Part shown: piece after piece, positions 8,679-17,660 of the stretch
Layout: the number at the start of each line of letters is the position of its first letter
How positions within the stretch are numbered: the stretch's first letter is position 1
IMG/VR virus record: IMGVR_UViG_3300046003_004487
Coordinates: 1-45,631 of that record
DNA: 45,631 nucleotides
Source of the DNA: a virus
Strand: one strand, 5' to 3'
The notes under the pieces: model-generated
What the model was told of the DNA's origin: nothing
Seen by the model: the letters and a program-made list of their open reading frames with translations, nothing else
The model's database searches: none
Program-made: the position numbers and the translations under genes

Positions 8679-9103
8679 TATAGTTTACCGTCTTTTTTCA
8701 TTTGTTCTCTAATTTTTGTTGCGGAAATGTTTTTAATATCGTCAGGTGGAAAATGTTCATAAACATCATATCCGACACCTCTACCAATGTTAACACTTTC
8801 TATATCCGGAATTACCTGAATTACTAATCTTCCTTCGTCAATTAGGTCTTTTAATTCTTTATTTAAGTTTTCAATAACCCATTCTGTTGAAAATGGATTT
8901 TTATCATCAATTTCAACATCTCTAACGCATAGTAAAATATTTTTACCTCTATCCAATTGTTGGTCAATTAATGCTCTATGACCATGATGCCACGGTTGCC
9001 ATCTACCCACAAACATTGAATATTTTTTATTTGATGATGATGAAGCAAATGCTGCTTGTACGTGTGTTTTTCTTTCCCAATTACCCATTTGTTTTAAATT
9101 CAA
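8678..9103 (-). CDS. Small HxGH-motif nucleotidyltransferase
   Basis: A 141-residue member of the HIGH nucleotidyltransferase superfamily. 'MFVGRWQPWHHGHRAL' holds the HxGH motif (H39, H42), and 'ISATKIREQM' near residue 126 corresponds to the ISSTxxR triphosphate-binding motif. The family includes cytidylyl-, NMN- and pantetheine-adenylyltransferases and, more distantly, ATP sulfurylase. The substrate cannot be read from sequence. The gene overlaps the 3' end of the APS kinase gene by 23 nt if the ATG at 9103 is used; an ATG at 9088 would overlap by 8 nt. Sitting directly after APS kinase, it could supply an activated precursor, but at this length it is much smaller than ATP sulfurylase. Confidence 0.75.
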   Translation of the reverse strand: MNLKQMGNWERKTHVQAAFASSSSNKKYSMFVGRWQPWHHGHRALIDQQLDRGKNILLCVRDVEIDDKNPFSTEWVIENLNKELKDLIDEGRLVIQVIPDIESVNIGRGVGYDVYEHFPPDDIKNISATKIREQMKKDGKL

Positions 9104-9533
9104 TAATTTTGTTTATTATTTCCCCAACAGATTTTTGTTCAATAACATTTGTCGTATTAATGTCCACAAAATTCTCAGTAGGTGGTTCATAGTTTGATAC
9201 ATGATAATCTTCTCTACCTCTAACATCTTCAGTATGAATGTAAAATTCTAATACGTTATGATTGTTTTTAAATTCATCTCGTTGGTCTTTATAAGGTGAA
9301 ACTAATGAGACTATCACATCAAATCCTTTTGAATCTAAAAATAATGAAATGTCTTGAGCTTTCTCAATATTTTTTCTTCTCCCTATTTCAGAGTAATCTT
9401 TATTTTGGAAGACATCTCTAATGTCATCACCATCTACTAATATAACATTACTTGGTTGTAGATAATCTTTAACGTGTTTTGCTAATGTGGTCTTACCAGC
9501 GCCTGGTTGACCTGTAAACCAATATATTGCCAT
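9081..9533 (-). CDS. cysC: Adenylylsulfate (APS) kinase
   Basis: A 150-residue P-loop kinase. The Walker A is 'GQPGAGKTT' (residues 8-16), followed by 'LVDGDDIR' near 32 and 'GRRKNIEKAQDIS' near 50. 'VSLVSPYKDQRDEFK' near 80 matches the 'SPyr.dR' segment of APS kinases. The enzyme phosphorylates adenosine-5'-phosphosulfate to PAPS, the universal sulfate donor, in the cytoplasm. It is somewhat shorter than bacterial CysC (about 200 residues). It lies 19 nt after the sulfotransferase gene in the same direction, so donor synthesis and use appear co-transcribed. A general nucleotide or polynucleotide kinase is a less likely alternative because the DGDD and SPY segments fit CysC. Confidence 0.85.
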   Translation of the reverse strand: MAIYWFTGQPGAGKTTLAKHVKDYLQPSNVILVDGDDIRDVFQNKDYSEIGRRKNIEKAQDISLFLDSKGFDVIVSLVSPYKDQRDEFKNNHNVLEFYIHTEDVRGREDYHVSNYEPPTENFVDINTTNVIEQKSVGEIINKIIEFKTNG

Positions 9534-9552
9534 TCTTTATTTTTTTAAAATT

Positions 9553-10371
9553 TTATACATAACCAAAATAGTCATAAAACCATTTGTAATGATTCTTAAT
9601 ATTCATTGATAGTTCATAACCTAAAACTTCCATATAGTCATCCGGTTTTTTTTCAAATTTTGGTCTTAACTTATGGTCACCATATATCCCATGTACCCTA
9701 TCATCTTCATGAGTTAATTGTGATATGTTCTCAAAATCATGCCCATCATAATTCGGTACACCCAAATATTCGTATATTCTCGACATTTCTTGTTCAGGAT
9801 TACTCATTAAATCTTCGTAACGAATAAATAACATTTTATCGTCAATTCCTTGTTGTATAATATCTAATAATCTATCAATAGAAGTTCCAACAGGTACTCC
9901 ACCCGCCCAAATATCAATACGTTTATTTAATGTCGTACCAATTAATTCTGCCGGTCTTTGAATCCCGTTTTCCCTATGAGGATTTTTTCTAAAATTCTTT
10001 TCCATTGAACTATAGACCGCTCTAACATCTCTAACCATACAAATAATTTTTGGGTTTGGATTTATCATTTCCAATAAACTATAATTGATACCCCATTCTC
10101 TACTTTTATCTATTACGATTGGTTTGTCAGTAAGTCTTTTAAAATAACCTTGCATACCATCTTGACAAAAATCAACAAACGCTTTGGTCATTTCATCTTG
10201 ATTTTGTGCTTGAAATGCTTGAGAGTGATTGTAATTGTTTTTACAGGCGATTACAAAATCCACCAACCCTGATGTTGGTGTTGAGTAAATTTCAGGATTT
10301 TGAGCTAATAAATTCTGAATTAATGTACTTCCACTTCTGGGTAGGGAAGAGTTAAAAAATATTTGTTTCAT
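9553..10371 (-). CDS. PAPS-dependent sulfotransferase
   Basis: A 272-residue sulfotransferase of the Sulfotransfer_1/3 type. The 5'-phosphosulfate-binding loop is 'SSLPRSGSTLIQNLL' (residues 8-22, with R12-S13-G14-S15-T16). The 3'-phosphate-binding segment is 'CMVRDVRAVYSSMEK' (R114, S121/S122). 'FIRYEDLMSNPEQEM' further on is the usual third element. It transfers sulfate from PAPS to a hydroxyl or amine. No signal peptide or membrane anchor is present, so it works in the host cytoplasm. It sits between an FkbM methyltransferase and APS kinase in one operon surrounded by glycosyltransferases, so a sulfated glycan or a tyrosyl/seryl group on a virion protein is the likely product. The acceptor is inference. 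Confidence 0.88.
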   Translation of the reverse strand: MKQIFFNSSLPRSGSTLIQNLLAQNPEIYSTPTSGLVDFVIACKNNYNHSQAFQAQNQDEMTKAFVDFCQDGMQGYFKRLTDKPIVIDKSREWGINYSLLEMINPNPKIICMVRDVRAVYSSMEKNFRKNPHRENGIQRPAELIGTTLNKRIDIWAGGVPVGTSIDRLLDIIQQGIDDKMLFIRYEDLMSNPEQEMSRIYEYLGVPNYDGHDFENISQLTHEDDRVHGIYGDHKLRPKFEKKPDDYMEVLGYELSMNIKNHYKWFYDYFGYV

Positions 10372-10375
10372 TTAA

Positions 10376-11053
10376 TTAAACGTTATATATGTGTATTATT
10401 ATTTCTGTATAGTGTTCTAAAAAATTATCAGACATTAAATTCCATTTTACATTAACACCATCAATCGAGTATACCTCAACATTTATAAAATATTGTAAGT
10501 AAGTGTCTCTAAATTTTTTAAATTTTTCTTTTAAAATTGGTGTACCTAAATGCCATTCACCTGTAATTTTTTTAACATTATTTTTAATAAATTCAAAATT
10601 CTCATCATTAAAAATATCGTATTCACCACCCTCACAATCTGTTTTTAAAAAATCTATGGTTTTTAAATTGTATAACTCACAAAGTTTTTTAAAAGTGATT
10701 CCTTCCATTTGTTTTGAACCCCCATAAATGTCATTACAGTCAGTATATGTGTTGGTATTTGAGATACCCTTCAATATTGGTGTAACCGGATAACCGACAG
10801 TGTTATTAACTAATGTAGGAAATTCATATTCACTCGGTTCAAGACAATATACGTGTTTTGGTTTTTTTGATAAAATACTATAAGTAAATGGTCCAACACT
10901 AGCCCCAAAATCTAAAACAATATCACCCTCAGAAACTTCAAAAAACTTTTCATATATTTTATCAATAAATGTTTCTTGAGTTATTTGTTCTTTATGAAAC
11001 AAACCTTCTTCACTTTGCTCCATCCATCCCCAATCAAAATTAGTTAAGTTCAT
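10376..11053 (-). CDS. FkbM-family methyltransferase
   Basis: A 225-residue class I SAM-dependent methyltransferase. Motif I is 'IVLDFGASVGPFT' near residue 45, followed by an acidic 'YCLEPSEYEF'. 'TIDFLKTDCEGGEYDIF' near 130 is the FkbM hallmark, in which D-x-E-G-x-E lines the active site. Members methylate sugar hydroxyls in polyketide glycosides, LPS O-antigen and glycans. The stop of the 1447-residue enzyme gene overlaps this gene's start at 11053, so translation is coupled. In this context it probably caps or decorates a glycan built by the adjacent transferases. Confidence 0.85.
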   Translation of the reverse strand: MNLTNFDWGWMEQSEEGLFHKEQITQETFIDKIYEKFFEVSEGDIVLDFGASVGPFTYSILSKKPKHVYCLEPSEYEFPTLVNNTVGYPVTPILKGISNTNTYTDCNDIYGGSKQMEGITFKKLCELYNLKTIDFLKTDCEGGEYDIFNDENFEFIKNNVKKITGEWHLGTPILKEKFKKFRDTYLQYFINVEVYSIDGVNVKWNLMSDNFLEHYTEIIIHIYNV

Positions 11054-14000
11054 TATAGTAAATGTTGTATTTGTTTAATAACCATTTCCGGCGTTATTGA
11101 TGTATGACATTCAAATTGTTTTTCAGTCCCTTTATTGATGGGACACCAATTCCAATCCCCTTTATCAAAGGTGAATTCAGGTTTATTCCAACATCCATTA
11201 CAAACTGAACGGTTTACAATTCTAGTACAATTAAGTATAAACTCATGGTCTTCATTTGTAAAGTTAGAAATCATAACAACTTTTTTACCTAAACCCCACG
11301 CTAACCAAGATAAACCACTAGATAAACCAATAAAGAATTCACTATGATTAATCACATTCATAGTATGATGAATTGATGTGTTTTTAATTTTATTTGCATT
11401 ATAAAATGGGTTATCTTCTTTTGACACATTAATAATTTTATAACCTAAATTATGAAGATAGTTAATTAGTTCTTGCCAACCTTCTCTTGTCCAAAATTTA
11501 CATCCCGCAGTTGAATTGGTTGCGATAGTTATATATTTCTGTTTATAAGGTCTTGTGTTAACGGTACTATGTATTGTAGGTTTAATTTCTTCAAAATCTA
11601 AACCTAAAATATTTGTAATAGTTTGTTGTAAAGGTATTGTGTTTGGTAAAATTGGTTCTTTGTTTTTATCATAAAACCACCCAATTGAGTACATAGCATA
11701 AAGATTATGTGTTGTAACTCCGGGCACCACAAATTCAATCTCCGGATATTCATTTTCAAACAAATGATTCCAAAAGGTTGACACAATTACTTTACAATTA
11801 TGTTTCTTTTTAAACTCTAACACATATGGAATCCAAGCAATTGAATCCCCTAATGATTTACTCTCAAATGAGATATAAACTCTCTTATTAGTTAAATCCA
11901 ATGTATTGTCATAAATTACAATATTATCTCTACTCACAACTGCTCTCCATTTGGTGTAATAACTACGACTTAATTTAACCCAATGATTTGGTTTTATTGT
12001 GTTCTCATAATGACAAACACCATTTTCATCAAAGAATTTTACATTATAATCTTTATCACCACTACCTTTTATTTCTAAGAAGGGTTCCTTAACAAAATGT
12101 TGGAGTACTTGTACTTCTTCGTCAATCATTGTTTGTTTTTTTATAGGTTGATTTAGTATTTGTTGATATAATTGGTAATTTTTTTCAGCAAATTCTTTAA
12201 CCCCATATGATGGAAATCCATAATTAATATTATCATTAATTAAATCTAAAAGTTGATTTTTCATATCAAAAATATCACCATAAATTGGTTTAATATACGG
12301 TGTAAACATATCCATATATTGTGGTAAATTTCTTGATAAGATTTTTAACCCATAAGATATTCCTTCTCTTAATACTAATGGGTTACATTCCCAAGTTGAG
12401 TTAAACATTAACACATCGGCTGCCATCATAAAGTCATTAACATTATCTTTCTCACCCCATACTCTAACATTGGTTGGCAGGTCTTTCATTATAGGTTCCC
12501 AATAATTTTGAAAGTTAGGAGCTTGATTCCCAATAAAATGAAATTCTAATTCAGGGTAAACCCCTTCAACTAATCTAGCAATCTCAACACCCTCACCTTG
12601 ATTTTTACCCGATGTCCATAATCCAACATTTATAATGTGAGTTTTGTTTGGGTCTAAACCTAATTTTTCTTTACTACTTTTTTTTGATAATATGATTGTA
12701 GGTGTGTAGGGAAATTCAATTAGTTCACCATATGATGGCATATTAACGAATGTAACTTCTTTATGAAAAGGAGAACAAAATGAATATGCGTCAGGATGAA
12801 ATATTTTTTCTTTATCCGGTTGAAACATTATGTTATGACAAGTTTCCACGACTCTCCATGTTCGGTCATTTTTATAAATAAAATTTATTAAGTTGTTTGA
12901 CAATTTATTATGAGAATCAAACGCTTCAATCATTTCATCTAAATGGATAATGTCAAAATAATTTTCCTCAATAATTTTCTTTAATTCATTCTTATCTTCA
13001 CCTAACGTCCAAAAATGTGACGAAGGTACTAATTCTTTAATTCTATTTTTTTGAACAACAAAATGGTCACTATGATTTGAATATTCCACAACAAAAAGTT
13101 CTGTTTTATCTTCATAATATTCCAATAATGATTCAATCCTTTTTAATAGAAATGATGGCATTCCTCCGGTTGATAGATGTGGTGCCAAGAATAAAACTCT
13201 AATTTTTTCTTTATGATGGTTTTTGATTTTTGATATCATTTTACCCATTTCTAAAATATTTTTTTCTCCGTGAATAAATAACAAACCATCTTTCTTGTTT
13301 GGAATCTTAACCCATAAACTTTCTTCATTAATATTATAATTTGAATAAATATTATCTATTAATTCTAAATTTCCGTTAGCATAAATGTAAGGTAACCCAT
13401 CAAATATTAATTTTTTCCACAATAACACATTTAAGATGGTCTCCTCATTATACGCCGCATAATATGGGATATTATTTAATACTTCAGGGTGAGAACACAT
13501 TTGATACCATTCAGATAAAAAATCAACACATTTTTCATTTGATACATAATAACCTGTTTGTCGGTATTTTTCTCTAACATATTGATTAACATTAAATAAT
13601 TCACATGCCGGGTATTCCAACGTGGTTGACATATCATCTCTAGTCATCGCACCACCTCGTTCACCTACGTGTAGATAATCATAAATCCCTTCAACAAAAT
13701 AAGGATAATCTTTATCATTATCGTATAAGTCAAAGATTCTATCAACATATGGTGTTGCAATTGAATCGCAATCAACAAACGCAACCGTTTTAGTGTATTT
13801 AGATAAAACGTCTTTAGTGATTAATGGTTTTTGTATTAAGATGTTGTAAATTGTTTTATTGGTTCTATTAATATAGAAATTTTCGCCCTCTTGAATGTAT
13901 CTATTGGAATTGTCATCAACTAAGTCTAAATCCCACATTATTGTGACCACATCTTTAATGTTTATCACTTTATCAGAGTTAATTAGATATAAGAAAATGG

Positions 14001-15396
14001 GTAAATCACTATATTCACGAATTGATTTAATACACATTTTAGCAACATCAAAATAATTTTCAGTTGCTAATAATAGATATGATTTTTCTACTTTATTTTT
14101 TAATATTAAAGGTTCTTTTCTTGAGAATGATTTTTCAATTATTTTGTGATGATGAACAGGTGTTGACACATATTGTAATCCAATTTCATTTTCTAATAAA
14201 AATTCTCTAACAGGAGAATCAAAACGATTTGTTTTGTGGATATTCAACAAGTTTAAAATTCCTTTGCTATAAGCGATTGGTCCGGTAACTCTTAATACCG
14301 AATTCTTATCCGCGCCACCAATGTAATTTCTAATATTATCTTTAACTACTTCAATAACATTTTCTAAAAATGGGTGGTTTGGTTTACAGATGATGTGCCA
14401 ATTTTGAAATTCACCAAAATAATATTTTAATTCATCCGCCCAATCTAGACCCTCCCAATGTGTTAATAGATACTCGTCAGTTGGTAATAAGACTTCTTCT
14501 AATGGTTTTGTAGTACAACTTTTAATATCTAAATAAACACCACCAACTTTATACATTAAAAGATATCTAAATAAATCAGCTCTTGCCGACCCATAATTTG
14601 GGTTAATACTTAAATAAAGATTAAGGGTTTCTTCATCATAATTTTCTTTAATAAATTTAACACAATCATCATTATTGTAGAATTTATAGTCAAATGTTGG
14701 GTTCATATCTTTTAACCTTTGAACTACTTCAATTATTTCAGTTGGTAAATCATTAGTTTTATATGTTTGATGAATCACTCTTGGTATTTGAGGTTTAATT
14801 AATGTAATATCACTAACATGTCTTATCATTTGATAATCCGATAGTTCTGAAACTAACTTATCAATCTCAATTTTGTTTGAAACACCATCGTGATATTCTA
14901 ACGTTATTTTACTCGGTATTGGAAAAGAGTGTTCCTTACAATAGTCCAAAAAATCTCTAAAGATAATGTGGTCATGACCTTCAGTGTCAATTTTTAAATA
15001 ATCAACCGACCCAATATTATATGTGTTAATTAACGTTTTCCAACTAATCGTTGGTACTTTTTCAATGGTGACCAAACTATTGTATAGTTCTTCACCTAAT
15101 TCTTTAATCGCAAAAGGGTGGGGATTATTTATTGAGTTACTTCCTCTAACCCACCAAGGCAAGTTATTTTCTTCAATTTTCCAATCATCGATATAATATA
15201 CATCAACTTCACCATCAGTTGTTGATAACGCCGCTTGGACTTTAATGATGTTCTGTTTATCTGGTAATCTATTTATGTAATATTTTATAGGTTCAATACT
15301 AATACCGACAGTCTTGTCATTAGAAGTTTCAATTAAAGTATCAAAATCTGAAGTACCAATTTCAATAAAATCGTAATGTTTGATGTTTAATGACAT
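11053..15396 (-). CDS. 1447-residue multi-domain glycan enzyme: FkbM MT + GT32 + GT-A + GT4 + autotransporter-type heptosyltransferase
   Basis: Domains in order. Residues 1-200: FkbM-like methyltransferase ('DYLKIDTEGHDHIIF' near 132). 203-430: GT32/OCH1-like sugar transferase ('IPRVIHQTYK', then 'ARADLFRYLL' and 'GGVYLDIKSC' at 271-294). 435-710: GT-A domain resembling GT8 ('AFVDCDSIATPYVDRIFDLY' at 539-558). 730-1080: GT4 GT-B ('LFLAPHLSTGGMPSFLLKRI', 'INVGLWTSGKNQGEGVEIAR', 'FNSTWECNPLVLREGISYG'). 1100-1447: strong resemblance to bacterial autotransporter O-heptosyltransferases (TibC/AAH type): a beta-strand lead-in, 'SFESKSLGDSIAWIPYV', 'CKVIVSTFWN', and four cysteines at 1399, 1402, 1418 and 1430 spaced C-x2-C-x15-C-x11-C as in the TibC iron finger. 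No signal peptide is visible, so it is a cytoplasmic polyenzyme. It is the first gene of the minus-strand operon, with an A-rich leader. The last domain points to a protein rather than lipid acceptor. Confidence 0.85.
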   Translation of the reverse strand: MSLNIKHYDFIEIGTSDFDTLIETSNDKTVGISIEPIKYYINRLPDKQNIIKVQAALSTTDGEVDVYYIDDWKIEENNLPWWVRGSNSINNPHPFAIKELGEELYNSLVTIEKVPTISWKTLINTYNIGSVDYLKIDTEGHDHIIFRDFLDYCKEHSFPIPSKITLEYHDGVSNKIEIDKLVSELSDYQMIRHVSDITLIKPQIPRVIHQTYKTNDLPTEIIEVVQRLKDMNPTFDYKFYNNDDCVKFIKENYDEETLNLYLSINPNYGSARADLFRYLLMYKVGGVYLDIKSCTTKPLEEVLLPTDEYLLTHWEGLDWADELKYYFGEFQNWHIICKPNHPFLENVIEVVKDNIRNYIGGADKNSVLRVTGPIAYSKGILNLLNIHKTNRFDSPVREFLLENEIGLQYVSTPVHHHKIIEKSFSRKEPLILKNKVEKSYLLLATENYFDVAKMCIKSIREYSDLPIFLYLINSDKVINIKDVVTIMWDLDLVDDNSNRYIQEGENFYINRTNKTIYNILIQKPLITKDVLSKYTKTVAFVDCDSIATPYVDRIFDLYDNDKDYPYFVEGIYDYLHVGERGGAMTRDDMSTTLEYPACELFNVNQYVREKYRQTGYYVSNEKCVDFLSEWYQMCSHPEVLNNIPYYAAYNEETILNVLLWKKLIFDGLPYIYANGNLELIDNIYSNYNINEESLWVKIPNKKDGLLFIHGEKNILEMGKMISKIKNHHKEKIRVLFLAPHLSTGGMPSFLLKRIESLLEYYEDKTELFVVEYSNHSDHFVVQKNRIKELVPSSHFWTLGEDKNELKKIIEENYFDIIHLDEMIEAFDSHNKLSNNLINFIYKNDRTWRVVETCHNIMFQPDKEKIFHPDAYSFCSPFHKEVTFVNMPSYGELIEFPYTPTIILSKKSSKEKLGLDPNKTHIINVGLWTSGKNQGEGVEIARLVEGVYPELEFHFIGNQAPNFQNYWEPIMKDLPTNVRVWGEKDNVNDFMMAADVLMFNSTWECNPLVLREGISYGLKILSRNLPQYMDMFTPYIKPIYGDIFDMKNQLLDLINDNINYGFPSYGVKEFAEKNYQLYQQILNQPIKKQTMIDEEVQVLQHFVKEPFLEIKGSGDKDYNVKFFDENGVCHYENTIKPNHWVKLSRSYYTKWRAVVSRDNIVIYDNTLDLTNKRVYISFESKSLGDSIAWIPYVLEFKKKHNCKVIVSTFWNHLFENEYPEIEFVVPGVTTHNLYAMYSIGWFYDKNKEPILPNTIPLQQTITNILGLDFEEIKPTIHSTVNTRPYKQKYITIATNSTAGCKFWTREGWQELINYLHNLGYKIINVSKEDNPFYNANKIKNTSIHHTMNVINHSEFFIGLSSGLSWLAWGLGKKVVMISNFTNEDHEFILNCTRIVNRSVCNGCWNKPEFTFDKGDWNWCPINKGTEKQFECHTSITPEMVIKQIQHLL

Positions 15397-15499
15397 ATTT
15401 TTTTTATTACAAAAATAATAAATTACTAATAAAGTTCCATAGTAAATATTAAAATTGTTAAGTATTTATGGTAAAATAATTCTATCTATATTTATTGTA
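15397..15499. promoter_or_regulatory. Divergent intergenic region
   Basis: A 103-nt AT-rich gap lies between the minus-strand glycan operon and the plus-strand mucin-like gene. It holds TATTTAT at 15463 and 15489 on the plus strand and a near-match to ATAAATA (GTAAATA, about 15442) in the other orientation. Promoters for both operons are expected here. Confidence 0.5.
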
Positions 15500-17347
15500 A
15501 TGCAAGTAATAGAAATAACCAGTTTAAACGGACACTCACCATTTGATATATCAATATGTGATTTAACATTAACGTATTGTTATGTGGTTGCGACCGGCGT
15601 TGTTTCTGTTCCTCCAACACTTTTATTGACTATTCCAATAGAACTATATGGGGCTAACCAAGTTTTAGTCGTTGTTACCGATTCAATTGGTTGTGATGAA
15701 TTTATTTTACAAAGTTGTCCGGGAACACCAACTCCGACACCAACAACAACAGCAACTCCGACCCCAACAATGGTTGTTGTTTGTAATTGTATATCATTTG
15801 AAAATACAACTTCGGGGGCTTTAAACTTTAGTTTAACCCTATGTAATAACGTTGTGTTAAACAGCGTTATTCAATCAGGGACTATCTTATATTATTGTGG
15901 TAGATTACCATCGGCTGAGGTAGGGGTAAACATAATTATTAATGAGATATGTATTGATAATACTTGTGTACCAATACCAAGTGAGACTCCGACGCCAACT
16001 CCAACATCAACTCCAACAAATACTCCGACTATTACACCTACATTAACATCTACACCAACATCAACTCCAACAAATACGCAAACACCAACATTAACGCCAA
16101 CTAACACGCCAACATTAACATCTACGCCAACATTAACTCCAACTAATACACCTACATTAACTTCTACGCCAACATTAACTCCAACTAATACGCCTACATT
16201 AACTTCTACGCCAACATTAACACCAACTAATACACCTACATTAACTTCTACGCCAACATTAACACCAACTAATATACCTACAGAAACGCCAACAAATACT
16301 CCAACTAACACACCTACATTAACTTCTACACCAACATTAACTCCAACTAATACACCTACAGAAACGCCAACAAATACTCCAACACCAACATTAACTCCAA
16401 CAAATACCGCAACTCAAACGCCAACAAATACTCCAACACCAACATTAACTCCAACAAATACCGCAACTCAAACTCCAACAAATACTCCAACACCAACATT
16501 AACTCCAACAAATACCGCAACTCAAACTCCAACAAATACTCCAACACCAACATTAACTCCAACAAATACCACAACTCAAACTCCAACAAATACTCCAACA
16601 TTAACACCAACTAATACACCTACATTAACTTCTACACCAACATTAACACCAACAAGTACACAAACAACATTTATAGCGTCACTTGCCCCTTGTTCTAACC
16701 CTACTGCATCACCAACCGCTGAAATGGTATTACCGATTGAATATTTACCTTATACTAGTGGACCTTTTTCTACTTGGTATTCTTATACTGTTATTGATAA
16801 TTTAGGGAATTGTTGGAATGTTAAAGGAATTGCTGGTTCAATTTACCCTCTCATTACTTGGGGTGGTACGAACACATTAAATTTAATAAATTATTTTGGT
16901 CAAGGTCAATATAGTGGTTGTACTCAATGTCTTCCACCAACACCTACTCCAACAAACACGCCTACATTAACGCCAACTAATACGCCAACTAATACACCAA
17001 CATTAACACCAACAAATACCGCAACTCAAACTCCAACAAATACACCAACAAATACGGGAACACCAACATCAACTGCGACTCCGACATCATATCAATTTAC
17101 TGTAGAGCTTGGTAGTGCATATTGTAATACTGGTGTTTGTTATCTTGATGGAACTCCAACTATCCAAATTGTTTATCTTCCAATAAATGAGCAACCAACT
17201 ATAGGTGGTTATCTATATACAGACCCATCATTAGAAACTCCATTTGTAACAAGTCAAATTATAAGCACTTATAACATGTTATTAACAACTGACCCTACTG
17301 GTGTATTATTATGGATATGTAATGAAGGTACAACATGTCCAGAATAA
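15500..17347 (+). CDS. Mucin-like Thr/Pro-repeat virion-type protein
   Basis: About 615 residues from the ATG at 15500. An upstream in-frame ATG at 15455 would add 15 hydrophobic residues and lies before the TATTTAT motifs, so 15500 is preferred. Four small Cys-containing domains (15500-15730, 15780-15980, 16676-16936, 17093-17347) are linked by Pro/Thr/Ser-rich stretches built of 'TPT', 'TNTPT' and 'TLTPT' units. The long linker (about 15985-16670) has no predicted fold and would be extended. The last domain resembles other short beta-rich phage domains, but I cannot name a family. The composition is that of an O-glycosylated mucin. The gene heads a plus-strand run whose next gene is a GT60-type polypeptide GlcNAc-transferase, so this is a plausible acceptor. 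It is probably a fibre or decoration protein on the virion. Confidence 0.7.
   Translation: MQVIEITSLNGHSPFDISICDLTLTYCYVVATGVVSVPPTLLLTIPIELYGANQVLVVVTDSIGCDEFILQSCPGTPTPTPTTTATPTPTMVVVCNCISFENTTSGALNFSLTLCNNVVLNSVIQSGTILYYCGRLPSAEVGVNIIINEICIDNTCVPIPSETPTPTPTSTPTNTPTITPTLTSTPTSTPTNTQTPTLTPTNTPTLTSTPTLTPTNTPTLTSTPTLTPTNTPTLTSTPTLTPTNTPTLTSTPTLTPTNIPTETPTNTPTNTPTLTSTPTLTPTNTPTETPTNTPTPTLTPTNTATQTPTNTPTPTLTPTNTATQTPTNTPTPTLTPTNTATQTPTNTPTPTLTPTNTTTQTPTNTPTLTPTNTPTLTSTPTLTPTSTQTTFIASLAPCSNPTASPTAEMVLPIEYLPYTSGPFSTWYSYTVIDNLGNCWNVKGIAGSIYPLITWGGTNTLNLINYFGQGQYSGCTQCLPPTPTPTNTPTLTPTNTPTNTPTLTPTNTATQTPTNTPTNTGTPTSTATPTSYQFTVELGSAYCNTGVCYLDGTPTIQIVYLPINEQPTIGGYLYTDPSLETPFVTSQIISTYNMLLTTDPTGVLLWICNEGTTCPE
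16097..16264 (+). repeat. 4 x 42-bp tandem repeat in mucin-like gene
   Basis: Four consecutive 42-bp units encode [14 protein letters not shown], differing only at synonymous wobble positions plus one changed base. This is the signature of recent tandem duplication inside the Thr/Pro linker. Confidence 0.85.
16382..16597 (+). repeat. 4 x 54-bp tandem repeat in mucin-like gene
   Basis: Four near-identical 54-bp units (starts 16382, 16436, 16490, 16544) encode [18 protein letters not shown]. The fourth has ACA for GCA (Thr for Ala). Copy number is likely to vary between isolates. Confidence 0.88.
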
Positions 17348-17413
17348 TATTATCGAAACTTTATTAGTTTTTTAATGACCCTATATTATTAAAAACATAC
17401 ACAAAAAACACTT

Positions 17414-17435
17414 ATATCTTATAATTATAAGATAT
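17414..17435. promoter_or_regulatory. 22-bp perfect palindrome
   Basis: ATATCTTATAA followed directly by its reverse complement. It has no T tail in either direction, so an operator or structured leader is likelier than a terminator. It ends at the ATG of a short frame. Confidence 0.5.
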
Positions 17436-17535
17436 GATAAATAAAAAAAAAATGGTGATAGGTTGTAGATTAGGGTTAATAGTGGATGATGATGGTTGTA
17501 CAATAGTGGGAGTTGAAAGTGTGAACTTAACATAG
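17434..17535 (+). CDS. Possible 33-residue protein
   Basis: ATG at 17434, a second ATG at 17452 and TAG at 17533. The product begins Met-Ile-Asn-Lys-Lys-Lys and continues with a short hydrophobic and acidic segment ('LGLIVDDDGCTIVGVESV'). Base composition is richer in G than the surrounding gap, which looks coding-like. No family is recognised and no clear ribosome site is present. It could be a remnant of a longer gene. Confidence 0.3.
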   Translation: MINKKKMVIGCRLGLIVDDDGCTIVGVESVNLT

Positions 17536-17660
17536 ACTTTTTAATTATATAAAATAAAATAAACATACTATTATATCAAGTTCAATTTCGTCATAATAAT
17601 TAAATAAAATTATTTATATTTAATTATAAATTATTATCTTTTGTATAAAACAAGAGATAA

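Larger units (their letters stand above)
17348..17660. other. 313-nt intergenic stretch
   Basis: This is very AT-rich. It holds a perfect 22-bp palindrome (17414-17435), a possible 33-residue frame at 17434-17535 (listed separately), and TATTTAT at 17611-17617 that could drive the GT60 gene. No RNA gene was recognised. Confidence 0.6.

Noticed and set aside
15892-16610. Open minus-strand and alternate-frame readings over the Thr/Pro repeats (Val-Gly-rich and Leu-Glu-rich proteins)
   Set aside because: They are mirror products of a tandem repeat whose plus-strand frame carries folded domains at both ends.
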